Below, piece after piece: positions 20,039 through 29,574 of a stretch of 57,478 nucleotides of DNA. The stretch covers positions 1 to 57,478 of the forward strand of contig JAUJNJ010000047.1 of the NCBI GenBank assembly GCA_030448225.1, in the 5' to 3' direction. Source of the DNA: Phycisphaerae bacterium (GTDB taxonomy: Bacteria > Planctomycetota > Phycisphaerae > Tepidisphaerales > Tepidisphaeraceae). The notes below the pieces were generated by a model that was not told where the DNA came from, searched no databases, and was given only the letters and a program-made list of their open reading frames with translations. Both the position numbers and the translations under genes were made by a program. How positions within the stretch are numbered: position 1 is the first letter of the stretch; each line of letters begins with the position of its first letter.

Positions 20039-20066
20039 TGTCGTTGAACTGGGATGTGAGCGCCGA
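20039..20066 (+). repeat. 27-base repeat (CATGTCGTTGAACTGGGATG...), copy 1
   Basis: CATGTCGTTGAACTGGGATG followed by TGAGCGC. The reverse complement occurs at 39218-39245 with one mismatch. Both copies are in noncoding gaps near the start of a plus-strand gene; the flanks do not match. Confidence 0.6.
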
Positions 20067-20218
20067 CGGCGACGGGTTTTCCGGTCAGTAGCGCGTCGCT
20101 CGACGTCGTTGTTGTTGCCGACGCGCCGCCGGTGTGGCGAGTCGAGATTGACGCCGGCCGCCGGCGCGCACACCCTGGCGGCTCGTGTGACTGCGGCGAG
20201 GTAACGGACGGAGCGACC

Positions 20219-21544
20219 ATGAGCATGCAATCGGATCGGATCGCGCGGCGGGTGACGACCGCGCTACTGTTGGCCGGGATCCTCAGCGGCTGCGCGGCCA
20301 ACGAACCGCTCGACGCGCCGACGGCAGCCGCCGCGCCCGCGGCCGCAGACGGCACCGGGGGCGCGGGCGCAGCCGGGAAAGCGAACCCGAACGGGAACGC
20401 GCCCGCGCCGGCCAACGCGGGAGGTCTGACGGAGGAGCGGGCGCTGTCGATGTCGCGGGCGGCGGAGGCGAAGGGGCTGGCCGAGCCGTTCAAGGGCATC
20501 ACCGCCAACGGCAGGATCGTCCCCGGCCTCTTCCCGATCCGCTCGACCGGCGTCTCGACCGAACCGGTGCGGAAGGCCGCCGACGCGTTCCTGGCCGCGC
20601 TGACGGACGAGCAGCGGGCGAAGACGAAGTTCGCCGTCGACGACCCCGAGTGGCGCAAGTGGATGAACCCGCACTTCTACGTCCGCCAGGGCGTGAGCTT
20701 CGGCGAGATGAGCGGGCCGCAGCGCGAGGCGGCGTTCGGCCTGCTCGGCGCGTCGCTCAGCGCCGACGGCTTGAAGCTTTCGCGCGACATCATGCGGCTG
20801 AACGAGACGCTCGCGGAGCTGAAGAACAACCGCTCCGAGTACGGCGAGGGGCGCTACTGGATCACCGTGATGGGCACGCCGTCCGAGAAGGAGCCGTGGG
20901 GATGGCAGCTCGACGGGCACCACCTCGTCATCAACTACTTCGTGCTCGGCGACCAAGTCGTGATGACGCCGTCGTTCTGGGGTTCGGAGCCGGCCGTGGC
21001 CGAGTCGGGCAAGTACGCCGGCACCGCGATCCTGCAGGCCGAGCAGGACAAGGGGCTGGAACTGATCAACGCGCTGCCCGAGCCGCAGCGTAAGGCGGCG
21101 ATCGTCGAGGTCTCCAAGACCGGCAACAACAACGTGGCCGAGGCGTTCAAGGACAACGTCGTGCTGAACTTCGCCGGCGTCCGCGCGAAAGATCTCAGCG
21201 CCGCGCACAAGGATCGGCTCATCGACCTCATCGCCCGCTACGTCAACAACACCGACGAGGGCCACGCGCGGGTGAAGATGGACGAGGTCCGCCGGCACCT
21301 CGACGACACGTACTTCGCCTGGATCGGCGACACGAAGTCCGGCGGCGTCTTCTACTACCGCATCCACAGCCCGGTGGTCCTGATCGAGTTCGACCACCAG
21401 ACGCCGATCGCCCTCGGCGCCCGCAACGGCCCCCCGACCCGTCAGCACATCCACGCCCTGATCCGCACGCCCAACGGCAACGACTACGGGAAGGATTTAT
21501 TGCGCCAGCACTACGAGAAGCACCCGCACCCGCATAAGCATTGA
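20219..21544 (+). CDS. DUF3500 family lipoprotein
   Basis: 441 residues, intact. The lipobox LLAGILSGC is followed by an Ala/Pro/Gly-rich spacer (~25-65). The DUF3500 domain includes AADAFLAALTDEQRAKTKF, DDPEWRKWMN, YWITVMGTPSEKEPWGWQLDGHHLVINYF, then FWGSEPA and HVRTHIH-like RQHIHALIRTPNG. A His-rich tail closes the protein. It starts at ATG 20219 with GGAG about six bases upstream. The family is secreted and biochemically uncharacterised. The preceding 230 bases hold no gene. Confidence 0.85.
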   Translation: MSMQSDRIARRVTTALLLAGILSGCAANEPLDAPTAAAAPAAADGTGGAGAAGKANPNGNAPAPANAGGLTEERALSMSRAAEAKGLAEPFKGITANGRIVPGLFPIRSTGVSTEPVRKAADAFLAALTDEQRAKTKFAVDDPEWRKWMNPHFYVRQGVSFGEMSGPQREAAFGLLGASLSADGLKLSRDIMRLNETLAELKNNRSEYGEGRYWITVMGTPSEKEPWGWQLDGHHLVINYFVLGDQVVMTPSFWGSEPAVAESGKYAGTAILQAEQDKGLELINALPEPQRKAAIVEVSKTGNNNVAEAFKDNVVLNFAGVRAKDLSAAHKDRLIDLIARYVNNTDEGHARVKMDEVRRHLDDTYFAWIGDTKSGGVFYYRIHSPVVLIEFDHQTPIALGARNGPPTRQHIHALIRTPNGNDYGKDLLRQHYEKHPHPHKH

Positions 21545-21630
21545 GGTCGGGCCGTCTTGCCGCACGCCGTGTGACGATCGCGATCGGGGGTCCGCGCGCC
21601 GCGCCTGTCGCGATGCGCACCTCCGGCGGC

Positions 21631-22085
21631 TCACTCGGGCGCGGTGGAGCTGAATAGCTCTTGTGCCTGGTGAAGCAATTGCAGCAGGTCGCCTTGATCC
21701 ACCTCGTAACTGAGGGAGCAGCGGTTGATGACGTAGCCGCCGCGCCGAAAGCGCACCTTCACCACGTCGACCGACAGAAGAAGTGTCGCGGCGGGCCCGG
21801 TCGCGGCGAGCGCGAACCTGAACTCTTGCGCGTCGCTTCCCTCACCGATGCTCCGGAGCACGGCCGTCGCGTTGCGGGACGCCTCCATTGCAACGAGTTC
21901 GAGCAGGAACGTCTCGACCTCTTGCCGCAAGAAGTAGACCTCGTCGTTCCTGCCGAGAAAATCCGGGCACGCACTTCGATGCCTAAGCACCAATCCGATG
22001 ATTCGAAGGACGCCGATGGCGAGCCGACGAGCGTGAGCGTGACGTTCGATCGCCGGTCGTCGGAGTAGATGATCAAAGCCGCCAC
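21631..22085 (-). CDS. immunity-like (WapI-type) protein, one frameshift
   Basis: About 150 residues after correction. The first part (ALIIYSDDRRSNVTLTLVG) and the second part (DFLGRNDEVYFLRQEVETFL, then AATLLLSVDVVKVRF and YEVDQGDLLQLLHQAQELF) are in different frames, joined by one extra G near 21960. The layout, with a beta-rich start, a helix with LELVAMEA and a final DQxxLxxLLxQ helix, resembles small WapI-type immunity proteins. GTG 22085 is one base from the stop of the methyltransferase, so the two genes are coupled. Function by resemblance only. Confidence 0.45.
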
Positions 22086-22086
22086 G

Positions 22087-22855
22087 TCACTCCTCCGCCT
22101 TCCGCATGATGAACAGGTAGTTGAACCCGCGCAGGAAGAAGTTGCCCTCGTCGGCGGCCCTGCGGTAGTTGCCCATCTCCAGCGTCTTGTTGTGGCGGAC
22201 CACCGAGACGATGTCGATTGGGTCGAGGTACTTGCGCATGCGGGCGAAGAGTTCGAAGCCGATCGGGTAGAAGCCCTGGCCGTGGACGTAGCTGTCGCTG
22301 ACGTAGAGGCCGAGGACGCCGCCGGGCCGCAGCAGGCGGGTGATCTCGCGGATGACCTGCTCCATCGCGTCGTAGTACTCGCTGCCCGCGGCGTCGAGCT
22401 TGCCGATGTCGCGGGGGTCGGGGCCGTAGTCGATGTGCGTACCGTACGGCGGGTCGATGAAGACGAGGTCGACCTTGCCCGTCAGTTCCGGCGGCAGCTT
22501 GCGGGCGTCGACCCTAAAGATGTCCTTGCGGCTGGGGTGCACGTCGTAGCCAAGCGCCTTGCGGTTGAGGTCGCGCGCGACGTCGAGCGTCGTGCCGCTG
22601 CCGGCGCAGGGGTCGACGACGAGGTCGCGCTCGTTTGTGTAGCGCTGCAGCAGGTTCCAGATGATGTAGCTCGGCGTCGCGCCCTTGTAGCCGGGCCGGC
22701 CCTGCTGGGCGTCGCCGTAGTCCTGCGACGGGTAGTCCCAAAGCGTCGTCACCTGCGGGCGCAGCGGCGGCGGCGGGCGGCGGGCGGGCGCGGGCGGGCG
22801 GGGGCGGGGGCCGGGGCGGGGGGGGGGGGGTCGGGGGGGCCTTGGGGTCTCTCAT
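22087..22855 (-). CDS. DNA methyltransferase (N4-cytosine/N6-adenine type) with 5' C-tract
   Basis: The conserved part covers 22087-22752. Landmarks: TLWDYPSQDYG, YKGATPSYIIWNLLQRYT, the SAM-binding block DLVVDPCAGSGTT, the catalytic DPPYGTHIDYG, then LLRPGGVLGLYVSDSYVHGQ. DPPY following the SAM block resembles COG0863-type DNA methylases. No restriction gene is adjacent, so it looks like an orphan. A natural start is ATG 22855 (MRDPKAPP), but a run of 13 C on the coding strand (22818-22830) puts that start one base out of frame; 12 C would give a continuous frame. The immunity-like gene follows with a one-base gap. Confidence 0.8.
22818..22839 (-). repeat. homopolymer tracts G13 and G7 at the 5' end of the methyltransferase gene
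   Basis: 13 G (22818-22830), TC, then 7 G (22833-22839) on the plus strand. These are C-tracts in the coding sense, 5-12 codons after the probable ATG. They are the longest homopolymers I see in the window. Confidence 0.85.
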
Positions 22856-23365
22856 CGACGGCCGATTATGCGGGCGGGCCGGACGTCGGTCGACGGCTTC
22901 TGTGGGGCGTTGCCGCCAAGAGCCTGTCGAACGACCCGAGGTCCAACGTTTCGCCGCAGGCCCGAAGGGCCCGCTGCGGATTATTCGGAGACGTACGAGG
23001 CGGGGAATCGGCGGGGATGCACGAGACGCGCTGGCGGCATGGCGGCATCGGCTGGAGCGGTTCGAACCGCGTCGCCACGCGCGATGTGCATAGGTCATCT
23101 TGAGCGCAGCGAAGGATCTTCGCGGGTCTCGCAAGACCTACGGAAGATTTCAGTGACCAACGAGATGAAGCGAGGAAACGGCGCTCCGCCGGCTCGCGAA
23201 TCGAACGCCGTGGGAGCTTGCACCCGCGGTCCCTCCGGAACCCGATCGCGGGACGAGAGGCTGCGACGATTTAGTCGACCCAGTCATCCCGCTCGTCGTC
23301 CGCGTAGGCCGTCGCGGTCTCGGCGATTGGCGCGGGTTCGGCGGTCGTCAACGATACGTCGTGCG
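22856..23365. other. intergenic region with repeats
   Basis: Between two minus-strand genes. It holds family-1 copy 4 (22923-22992) and half of a TCATCTTGAGCGCAGCGAAG-type repeat (~23095-23150). No gene with coding character is seen. Confidence 0.6.
22923..22992. repeat. dispersed palindromic element, family 1, copy 4
   Basis: Left arm TGTCGAACGACCCGAGGTCC (diverged), core GTTTCGCCGCAGGCCCGAAG, right arm TGCGGATTATTCGGAGACG. Confidence 0.85.
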
Positions 23366-23736
23366 TCAACGACGGCCGAGGCGTGCCGGCGGGCGGTGGT
23401 GGCCACGGGGGAGGCGGCGGCGTTGTCGTCGGGCTGGTCCGACGTTGGCACGCGCGGCGCTGGCTGGAGCCGCCGACATCAGCCGGCGGGCGTGGGCCTC
23501 GAAGGCGCGTCGGCCGTCGCCAGTGAGGACGAACGTGGTGACGGGCTTGCCGTCCTTGAACTGCTTGTCGATCTCGATCAGCCCCCGCCGCGGAGGCGCT
23601 TGGCGTGGGCGGCGAGGTTGCCGTCGGTCAGCGCGGTGCGGCGGCGCAGGTCGACGAACTCCTGCCGCTCCTCCACCGCCAGGGCGGTCAGGATCTTCAG
23701 CCGGCCGGGGTTGGCGACGAGCGGGTCGAAAGACAT
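23366..23736 (-). CDS. winged-helix transcriptional regulator, one frameshift
   Basis: About 123 residues after one base is restored in the GGCGGGGGC run near 23590. From ATG 23736: MSFDPLVANPGRLKILTALA, then EFVDLRRRTALTDGNLAAHA (recognition helix) and, after the shift, LIEIDKQFKDGKPVTTFVLT and RRAFEAHARRL. This is the layout of ArsR/MarR-like single winged-helix regulators (HTH_34 type), usually dimeric repressors. It ends in an Arg-rich tail at TGA 23366-23368. No clear target gene; the neighbour is a same-strand AI-2E transporter. Confidence 0.7.
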
Positions 23737-24057
23737 GAGGGGCTTATCGGACCCCGGGCGGCTTTACTTGAAGCCCCCGGCTGGTGACGGCGTGGGAGTC
23801 AGTGCGCCTCATGGATATGCGTCGCAACGTGGAAACGACTGGAAGCCAGTTCGGTCACCGCGCGCGTGAACGGCGCGGCGCGGCGCTTGCGGTTTCGCCG
23901 CGTAAGCGGATCGAGCCGACGCCGGCAGCAATTCGACGTGCGGTCGACTTGGCGCGCTTCGGCGGGCTCCATGTCTAGCGGGCTCGATGGCGAGCGGGCG
24001 CGGACGTGAACGAGCACGCGCCAACGCGCGGGGGCCGTGCGTCGCATCACGCGCATG
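23737..24057. other. intergenic region, nothing identified
   Basis: Contains a fragment with family-1-like wording (GCTTGCGGTTTCGCCGCGTA near 23887) but no complete element and no gene. Confidence 0.5.
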
Positions 24058-25440
24058 TCAACCGGTCTTCGGCGTCGTGTCGACCGCGTGTTGAAGGTCG
24101 GCCTTCGACTGGTCGTCGCCGAGCCCGTCCTCGACGTACAGCCGCTTGACGATCACCATCCCCGCGGCCGCCAGCGCAGCGAGCACGACGCCGATCCCGC
24201 CCATCAGCAGGCCCATGAGGACCTGCACGAGGATCGTCGCCGCGGGCGGCAGCTTCACCGCCTCGCTCTGCACGAGCGGCGTGATCACGTACCCCTCCAG
24301 CGTCTGCGCGCCGAAGCTCAGCGCGATCACCCAGGGGACCTTGTCGGGGCTCTCGGCCAGCGCGAAGAGCACGGCCGGCAGCAGCGAGATCAGCGGGCCG
24401 AAGTTCGGGACGAAGTTGAACAGCCGCCGCGAGCAGGCCGAGCGTGAGCCACAGGCGGATCCCGAGCAGCCAGAGCCCGCCGCCGATGACGACGCCCACG
24501 ATCGCCATCGGGATCAGCCGCGCGACGAGCCACTTGCGCAGCGTGTCGGCCACCTCGGCCAGCACCGCGGCGAACCGCGCGGCGGCGTTCGGGCAGCAGG
24601 CGGAGCACGCCGCGCTCGTAGACGTCGGGGCTGGCGGCGAGGTAGATGCCGACCACGAGCACGACGAGCACCGCCACCGCCACCTGCACGAGCAGCGACG
24701 CGTAAGCGCGTGACGGTGCGGATCAGCGTCGGCGCCTCGACCGCGCCGGCGAGCATCTGCCCTGCCGACGTGCCCTGGTCCCCGGCGGGTTTGCTCGACG
24801 ACGACGTGGGCGCGCGGCCGACGGAGCGGTCGATGGGCCCGCGGCGTTCGCCCCGCCGCCGCCGGCCGACGCGGGCCCGGCCTCGCCGATGATGCGCGCG
24901 GCGGCGGCTGTGCCATCGCCGGCGGCCGCACCGTCTCCGGGCGGGCTGGCCGGCGAACCTTCAGCGCGGGCGGCTTCGGGGCGCACTCCGGCGGGCTCGT
25001 GCGGCCGAGGAGGTCGCCCCCATTGGTAGGTCGCCAGTCGGTCCTCGAACGACGAGACGGTCTGCGGCAGCTTTTCGGTGAACTCGTCGATCTCGTCGCC
25101 GCGCGACGTTCGGGCGCCAAGAGCCACACGGTGGCGACGAGCCCGACGACCCAGAGCAGCAGGACCACGCCGAGCGACCACCGCACGGCCAGCCCGGTCT
25201 TGCCCGCGACCCACACCGCCATCCCGCGGCGCGCGCGACGGCGGCCAGCACGCCGGCGAACGCCAGCAGCAGGACGTACATCGCGTACCAGAGGAACAGC
25301 GCGAGCATGATCGCGCCGATCCCGAGGCCGACGGCGATCGCCGCCTTGCGCGTGAAGCCGTCCGCGCCCCGGCCGCCGCCGCCGTCGGGCGGCGGATCGG
25401 AACGGTGCGGGCGGACGGTCGACTCATCGGCGTGCTGCAT
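24058..25440 (-). CDS. AI-2E family (PerM-like) membrane transporter, frameshifted
   Basis: About 460 residues reconstructed from several frames. N-terminus from ATG 25440: MQHADESTVRPHRSD, then IAVGLGIGAIMLALFLWYAM and VLLLAFAGVLAAV. Middle: VVLLLWVVGLVATVWLLAPE, AVAVLVVLVVGIYLA, AIVGVVIGGGLWLLGIRLWL. C-terminus in one frame: WVIALSFGAQTLEGYVITPL (family-typical LEGYVxTP), VKLPPAATILVQVLMGLLMG. At least four indels lie between 24400 and 25250. The family comprises 7-8-TM exporters, including sodium/proton and AI-2 exporters; the substrate is unknown. A second member is at 52435-53605. Confidence 0.85.
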
Positions 25441-25816
25441 AGGGTCCTCCCACGCGTGTAGACCATACGGCCTCAGGCGTAGAGCGGGAGGGGCAAATCC
25501 GGCGTCCGGTGCCGATGCGGCCGTTTCCCTCCACAACGGCCCGAGCCGCGCGGCAGGCGCTCGCGGTTTCGCCACGTCGCCCGGCAGAGAGGCGTGGGCC
25601 GCAGACCGAAGATTTGGCAGTCGCGCACCTGAGGAGTTCCGGCGCGAGCGGCCGCAAGGGAGTAGCGGGGGCGCTCTTGGCGTCCGCACGTGCCGAGCGG
25701 AGCGTGACGCGGTAGCGGTCGCTCCGGATCGACAGAAGCGGCGGTTCGTGCGGCCCTGCACCTATCGGGGCACGAGACGGGCGAACGCCTCCGCGTAGAG
25801 GCGGGGTGGCACCGTC
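25441..25816. other. intergenic region, nothing identified
   Basis: Lies between two minus-strand genes. Only Arg-rich shadow frames and a partial GCTCGCGGTTTCGCCACG phrase are present. No promoter or RNA gene recognised. Confidence 0.5.
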
Positions 25817-26245
25817 TCACCGACCCCGCGCCAACTTCCCGAGCGTCTGGACGGCAGTCTCAAAGACGTCGGACCAGGGGTGGCCGCAGTTGAGGCGGAT
25901 GAAGTTCCGGTATTTCTGCTTCGCCGAGAACATCGGCCCCGGCGCGATGCTGATGCGCGCCGCGAGTGCCCGCACGTGGATCGCCAGCGAGTCGGCGGCG
26001 CCGGGCGGCAGTTCCACCCACACCACGCTGCCGCCCGCCGGGCGCGTGACGCGGGTGCCGGCGGGGAAATACTCCTGCACGGCCCGCGTCACCTGCCGCA
26101 CCTGCTCGGCGTAGAGCTTGCGCACGCGGCGCAGGTGACGGTCGTACCCGCCGGTGGCGAGGAACTCCGCGATCGCCAGTTGCGGCAGCGTCGGCGTGGC
26201 GAGCGTCGACGTCACCTTCAGCCGCTCCACCCGCGGGGGCGCATC
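25817..26245 (-). pseudogene. C-terminal fragment of a MocR/PdxR-type aminotransferase-like regulator
   Basis: Frame 25817-26326 gives a PLP-aminotransferase C-terminus: VERLKVTSTLATPTLPQLAI, FLATGGYDRHLRRVRKLY, FPAGTRVTRPAGGSVVWVEL, ISIAPGPMFSAKQKYRNFIR, LNCGHPWS. This is the end of the GntR-linked MocR family. The N-terminal helix-turn-helix and the lysine-containing core (~330 residues expected) are missing. The match stops at about 26240, next to the leader of the divergent TIM-barrel gene. A deletion or rearrangement has removed the 5' part. Confidence 0.8.
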
Positions 26246-26331
26246 ATCGCGGTCGCTTCCGCGGCGTCGGTGTTTCCTTTCCCACCGGTCTGTGCCCGCG
26301 GTAGACTTGGCCGGCGAAGGAGGCACCGAAC

Positions 26332-27261
26332 ATGAAACCCGCCCTTTCCGCCGCCGCCCCGTCGCGCCGCGCCGTCCTGCGAAGCGCCGCCGCCGCCACG
26401 CTCGCCGGGTCCGCCCTCGCCGCGAATACGAACGCAGCAGAACCGGCCGTCGCGCCCGCGAACCCCGCGCCCCACGCCCGCAAGGGGCGGATCAAGCAGT
26501 CGATGGTCCACTGGTGTTATCAGAAGGCGTGGAAGGACGTCGACGAGATGGCCGGCGTCGCCAAGCGCCTCGGCCTGCAAAGTATCGAGTTGATCTCGCC
26601 GGAGCACTGGCCGACGCTGAAGAAGCACGGCCTGACGTGCGCGATCGCCGGCAGCCACGGCTTCGCGCGCGGGCCGAACGACCCGAAGAACTGGGACTTC
26701 GTCCTGGGAATGCTGCAGAAGCAGATCGACGCGGCCGCCGCCGCCGGGGTACCGAGCGTGATCACGTTCACCGGGATGCGCACCGACGGCATCTCCGATG
26801 AAGCCGGCATGGACAACTGCGTCGCGGCGTTCAAGAAGATCATCGGGCACGCCGAGCGGCAGAAGGTCACGCTCTGCCTCGAGCACCTCAACAGCCGCGA
26901 CGACTCGCACCCGATGAAGGGCCACCCCGGTTACCAGGGCGACCACCTCGATTACTGCGTGGAGTTGGCCAAGCGCGTGGGGTCCGAGCGGATGAAGGTG
27001 CTGTTCGACATCTACCACGTGCAGATCATGGACGGCGACGTGATCCGCCGCATCCGCCAGCACAAGGACTACATCGGCCACGTCCACACGGCAGGCAACC
27101 CCGGGCGCGGGGAACTCGACGACGACCAGGAGATCCACTACCCGCCGATCATGCGGGCGCTGATCGAGGTCGGGTACGCCGGCTACGTCGGGCAGGAGTT
27201 CATCCCGACGCGCGACGCGCTCGCGGGGCTGGAGCAGGCGGTCGCGGTGTGTGACGTCTGA
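26332..27261 (+). CDS. secreted TIM-barrel protein, hydroxypyruvate-isomerase/xylose-isomerase-like
   Basis: 309 residues, intact, with an ideal AAGGAGG eight bases before ATG 26332. Tat-type signal: SRRAVLRSAAAATLAGSALAA. The AP-endonuclease-2/sugar-isomerase barrel shows QSMVHWCYQKAW, IELISPEHW, SVITFTGMR, VTLCLEHLNSRDD, VLFDIYHVQIMDGDV, IGHVHTAGNPGRGELDD and YVGQEFIPTRD. The residues of LEHLN, FDIYHVQ and GQEF match the metal-binding positions of hydroxypyruvate isomerase. Export by Tat fits a folded metalloenzyme acting on sugars in the periplasm, as commonly seen in planctomycetes. Substrate not determinable. Confidence 0.88.
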   Translation: MKPALSAAAPSRRAVLRSAAAATLAGSALAANTNAAEPAVAPANPAPHARKGRIKQSMVHWCYQKAWKDVDEMAGVAKRLGLQSIELISPEHWPTLKKHGLTCAIAGSHGFARGPNDPKNWDFVLGMLQKQIDAAAAAGVPSVITFTGMRTDGISDEAGMDNCVAAFKKIIGHAERQKVTLCLEHLNSRDDSHPMKGHPGYQGDHLDYCVELAKRVGSERMKVLFDIYHVQIMDGDVIRRIRQHKDYIGHVHTAGNPGRGELDDDQEIHYPPIMRALIEVGYAGYVGQEFIPTRDALAGLEQAVAVCDV

Positions 27262-27459
27262 ACGGGTCCATATTGGCCTAATAAGCGCAGCCTCCGTCGC
27301 GTTAGCACTATTGAAGCGATTCCTGTCAGCGATCCGGGAGACACCATCGCGCAACCGATCGGCCGCCGACTCGTCGGTGCGTCGGTGCCGCATCGGTGTC
27401 TGAACCAAGATCCCGATCGGACAAGACCGGCGCCGATCGCGACACGCGGGAGGGGTAGC

Positions 27460-28488
27460 TTGTCGAGCGTTTTGAAATCACCGCAATTGCTCCACGCGTT
27501 CCTCCTCGTGCTGGCGGTGGGATGCTCCCGGCCGGCGCCGCCGCCGCCGCCGCCGTCAACCGCACCCGCGCTTCCAGTCGACGCGAAGCCGGCATCGGTC
27601 GTGACCGTGGAGCCGATGGGGATGACGTTCCGGCTGGTATCGCCCCGGGAGTACGGGTTCGACCAACCCGACTTCCTGCTCCTCGAAACCGAGGTGACGA
27701 ACGCGATGTACCGCCGTTACCTAGATGCGACTGGCGCGGAGAAGGGCGACGAACCGGTGGCCGCGGCGCTCGACGCCGAGCGCGCCGAGGAGTCGCGGAC
27801 GGGTCGGTTCACGGGGAACACCGGTGCGCCGTCGCACCAGTACAAGAATCGGGCGCTGTTATGGCGCGGGAACGTGCCGCCGCCGGGGACGGACGATTAC
27901 CCGGTCGCGCTGGTCAACCCGGAGATGGCGCTGCGGTTCTGCGAGTGGCTGACGAGGTCGCACCCGGAGCACGGCACGTTCCGCCTTCCGTCGCGGCGGG
28001 AGTGGCTCGTGGCGGCCTACGGGAAGGACCGGCCGTACCCGTGGGGCGAGCAGCGCGACCCGGCCCGAGTTCCCGTCGCGCACCCGACCACTGACTCGGG
28101 CCGCGCTGATGTAGAGATCCCGCGCGAGCCGCCTCGCGACCGACCCGAACCCGGAAAGTCCCGCCCCGGCGGCCGCACGCCGGAAGGGTTGTACGGCATG
28201 TGGGGGAACGTCGGCGAGTTGGTGTTGCCCGAGGAACGACTGCGGAACAACCGCGTGCGCGGCCTCGGCGCGAAATGGATGGGCGGCGACTTCGGCGACG
28301 GCCCGGTGGGCAACTTCGAGCCGCGGAAAGACTATTGGGGGTATACGCACCACCCGGACGTCCGGCAGGAGACGATCGGGTTCCGCGTGCTGCTCGACCC
28401 GACCGAGGCCGGCCGCGCCTTCCGGCACGTCCTGCCGAAGGACGCGCCGTTCGAGCACTCGGTCTACGACGGCACGGTGGAGCGGTGA
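27460..28488 (+). CDS. SUMF1 (formylglycine-generating-enzyme-like) lipoprotein
   Basis: 342 residues from TTG 27460, with GGAGG close upstream. Lipobox HAFLLVLAVGCS, then a Pro-rich spacer. The SUMF1/FGE fold is marked by LLETEVTNAMYRRYLDATG, DDYPVALVNPEMALRFCEWL, FRLPSRREWLVAAYG, YPWGEQRDP, LYGMWGNVGELV and the closing ETIGFRVLLD. The canonical GNVWEW becomes GNVGEL and no C-terminal active cysteine pair is apparent. It is thus more likely a binding or structural member of the family than a sulfatase-activating enzyme. The DUF1080 gene follows on the same strand. Confidence 0.8.
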   Translation: MSSVLKSPQLLHAFLLVLAVGCSRPAPPPPPPSTAPALPVDAKPASVVTVEPMGMTFRLVSPREYGFDQPDFLLLETEVTNAMYRRYLDATGAEKGDEPVAAALDAERAEESRTGRFTGNTGAPSHQYKNRALLWRGNVPPPGTDDYPVALVNPEMALRFCEWLTRSHPEHGTFRLPSRREWLVAAYGKDRPYPWGEQRDPARVPVAHPTTDSGRADVEIPREPPRDRPEPGKSRPGGRTPEGLYGMWGNVGELVLPEERLRNNRVRGLGAKWMGGDFGDGPVGNFEPRKDYWGYTHHPDVRQETIGFRVLLDPTEAGRAFRHVLPKDAPFEHSVYDGTVER

Positions 28489-28520
28489 TCGGAGGCTGTG
28501 GAAACAGTCCCCCGTCACTT

Positions 28521-28582
28521 CATAGCCGCGGGCGGAAGTCTTCGGTCTGACGCGGACAAGCCACGGGCTTCCGCTCCCGGCG
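28521..28582. repeat. dispersed hairpin repeat, family 2, copy 2
   Basis: ATAGCCGCGGGCGGAAGTC pairs with the region CACGGGCTTCCGCTCCCGGC, with a loop of about 24 bases. Same family as 3002-3064 but with weaker arms. Confidence 0.7.
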
Positions 28583-28641
28583 GTCAGGTGCAAATCGAAG
28601 GTCGTGACGGAACAAGCACTAACCAAACGGAGATCTCCGAC

Positions 28642-29490
28642 ATGCGGCGGACGACACAGTCGACGAAGACGATCCTAGCCACGGCGGGGCTGCTGGCCGT
28701 CGCCTGCTGCGGCGGCGGCGCCACGTTCGCGGCGGCCGCGGCCGCCGCCGAGTACGTGCCGCCGCAGACGCAGTGGAAGGTGCACGACAAGGAGCAGCCG
28801 CACCCGCCGGTCGTGACGCCGGCGACGGACGGCAAGGCGGAGAAGCCGGCCAAGCCGCCGGCGGATGCCGTCGTGCTGTTCGGCGGCGCGGACGCGTCGA
28901 AGTGGCAGGGCAAGGGCGAGGGCGGCGCGGCGACGTTCGAGGTGGAGGACGGCGCGCTCGTGGCGGCGGGTGGGGACGTGCGGACGAAGGAGCGGTTCGG
29001 CGACGTGCAGCTTCACCTCGAGTGGCAGATCCCCGAGGGGGACACCGGCAAGGGGCAGGACAAGGGCAACAGCGGCGTGAAGCTCATGGGCCAGTACGAG
29101 GTGCAGATCCTCGACAGCTTCGGCAACGCCAACCGGACCTACGCCGACGGCATCGCCGGTGCGGTGTACGGCCAGCACGCGCCGCTCGTGAACGCAAGCC
29201 TCCCGCCGGGCCGCTGGCAGACGTACGATATCGTCTTCACCGCCCCCCGCCGCGACGCGGACGGCAAGGTTGTGACGCCCGCCTACGTTACCGTCCTCCA
29301 CAACGGCGTGCTCGTGCAGGACCGGGCCGAGATCTACGGCAACACGAGCGGACCCGCCCGCGGCTACAAGCGGCACGGCGAGAAGGAGCCGATCCTGCTC
29401 CAGTTCCACGGCCACGCCGTCCGCTACCGAAACATCTGGGCGCGCCCGCTCGACGCCAAGCCGGCCGCCGGCGCCACCCGCGCGGAGTAG
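28642..29490 (+). CDS. DUF1080 secreted protein (3-keto-disaccharide hydrolase-like)
   Basis: 282 residues from ATG 28642, intact. Signal peptide: ILATAGLLAVACCGGGATFA. The DUF1080 concanavalin-like domain includes AVVLFGGADASKWQGKG, LHLEWQIPEG, NSGVKLMGQYEVQILDSFGN, PLVNASLPPGRWQTYDIVFT, VTVLHNGVLVQDRAEIYGNT and the closing ILLQFHGHAVRYRNIWARPL. The family is very abundant in planctomycetes, and some members hydrolyse 3-keto-glycosides. It probably follows the SUMF1 gene in function, but the 150-base gap with a hairpin argues against tight co-transcription. Confidence 0.88.
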   Translation: MRRTTQSTKTILATAGLLAVACCGGGATFAAAAAAAEYVPPQTQWKVHDKEQPHPPVVTPATDGKAEKPAKPPADAVVLFGGADASKWQGKGEGGAATFEVEDGALVAAGGDVRTKERFGDVQLHLEWQIPEGDTGKGQDKGNSGVKLMGQYEVQILDSFGNANRTYADGIAGAVYGQHAPLVNASLPPGRWQTYDIVFTAPRRDADGKVVTPAYVTVLHNGVLVQDRAEIYGNTSGPARGYKRHGEKEPILLQFHGHAVRYRNIWARPLDAKPAAGATRAE

Positions 29491-29574
29491 GCGTCGTGAA
29501 GGGATGACCTCCGCGGGGATTCGTGGAAACGGGTATAGGTCCCGGGGCAGGACGTGACGAGCGTGACGACGACG

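Noticed and set aside
17520..20039. 839-codon minus-strand frame opposite the 824-aa secreted protein
   Set aside because: Mirror of a high-GC3 gene, rich in Arg/Val/His, with no signal peptide or family; the plus frame has a good ribosome site and signal sequence.
23195..23275. tRNA-like sequence near 23200
   Set aside because: A TTCGATT-like loop is present but no complete cloverleaf can be drawn.
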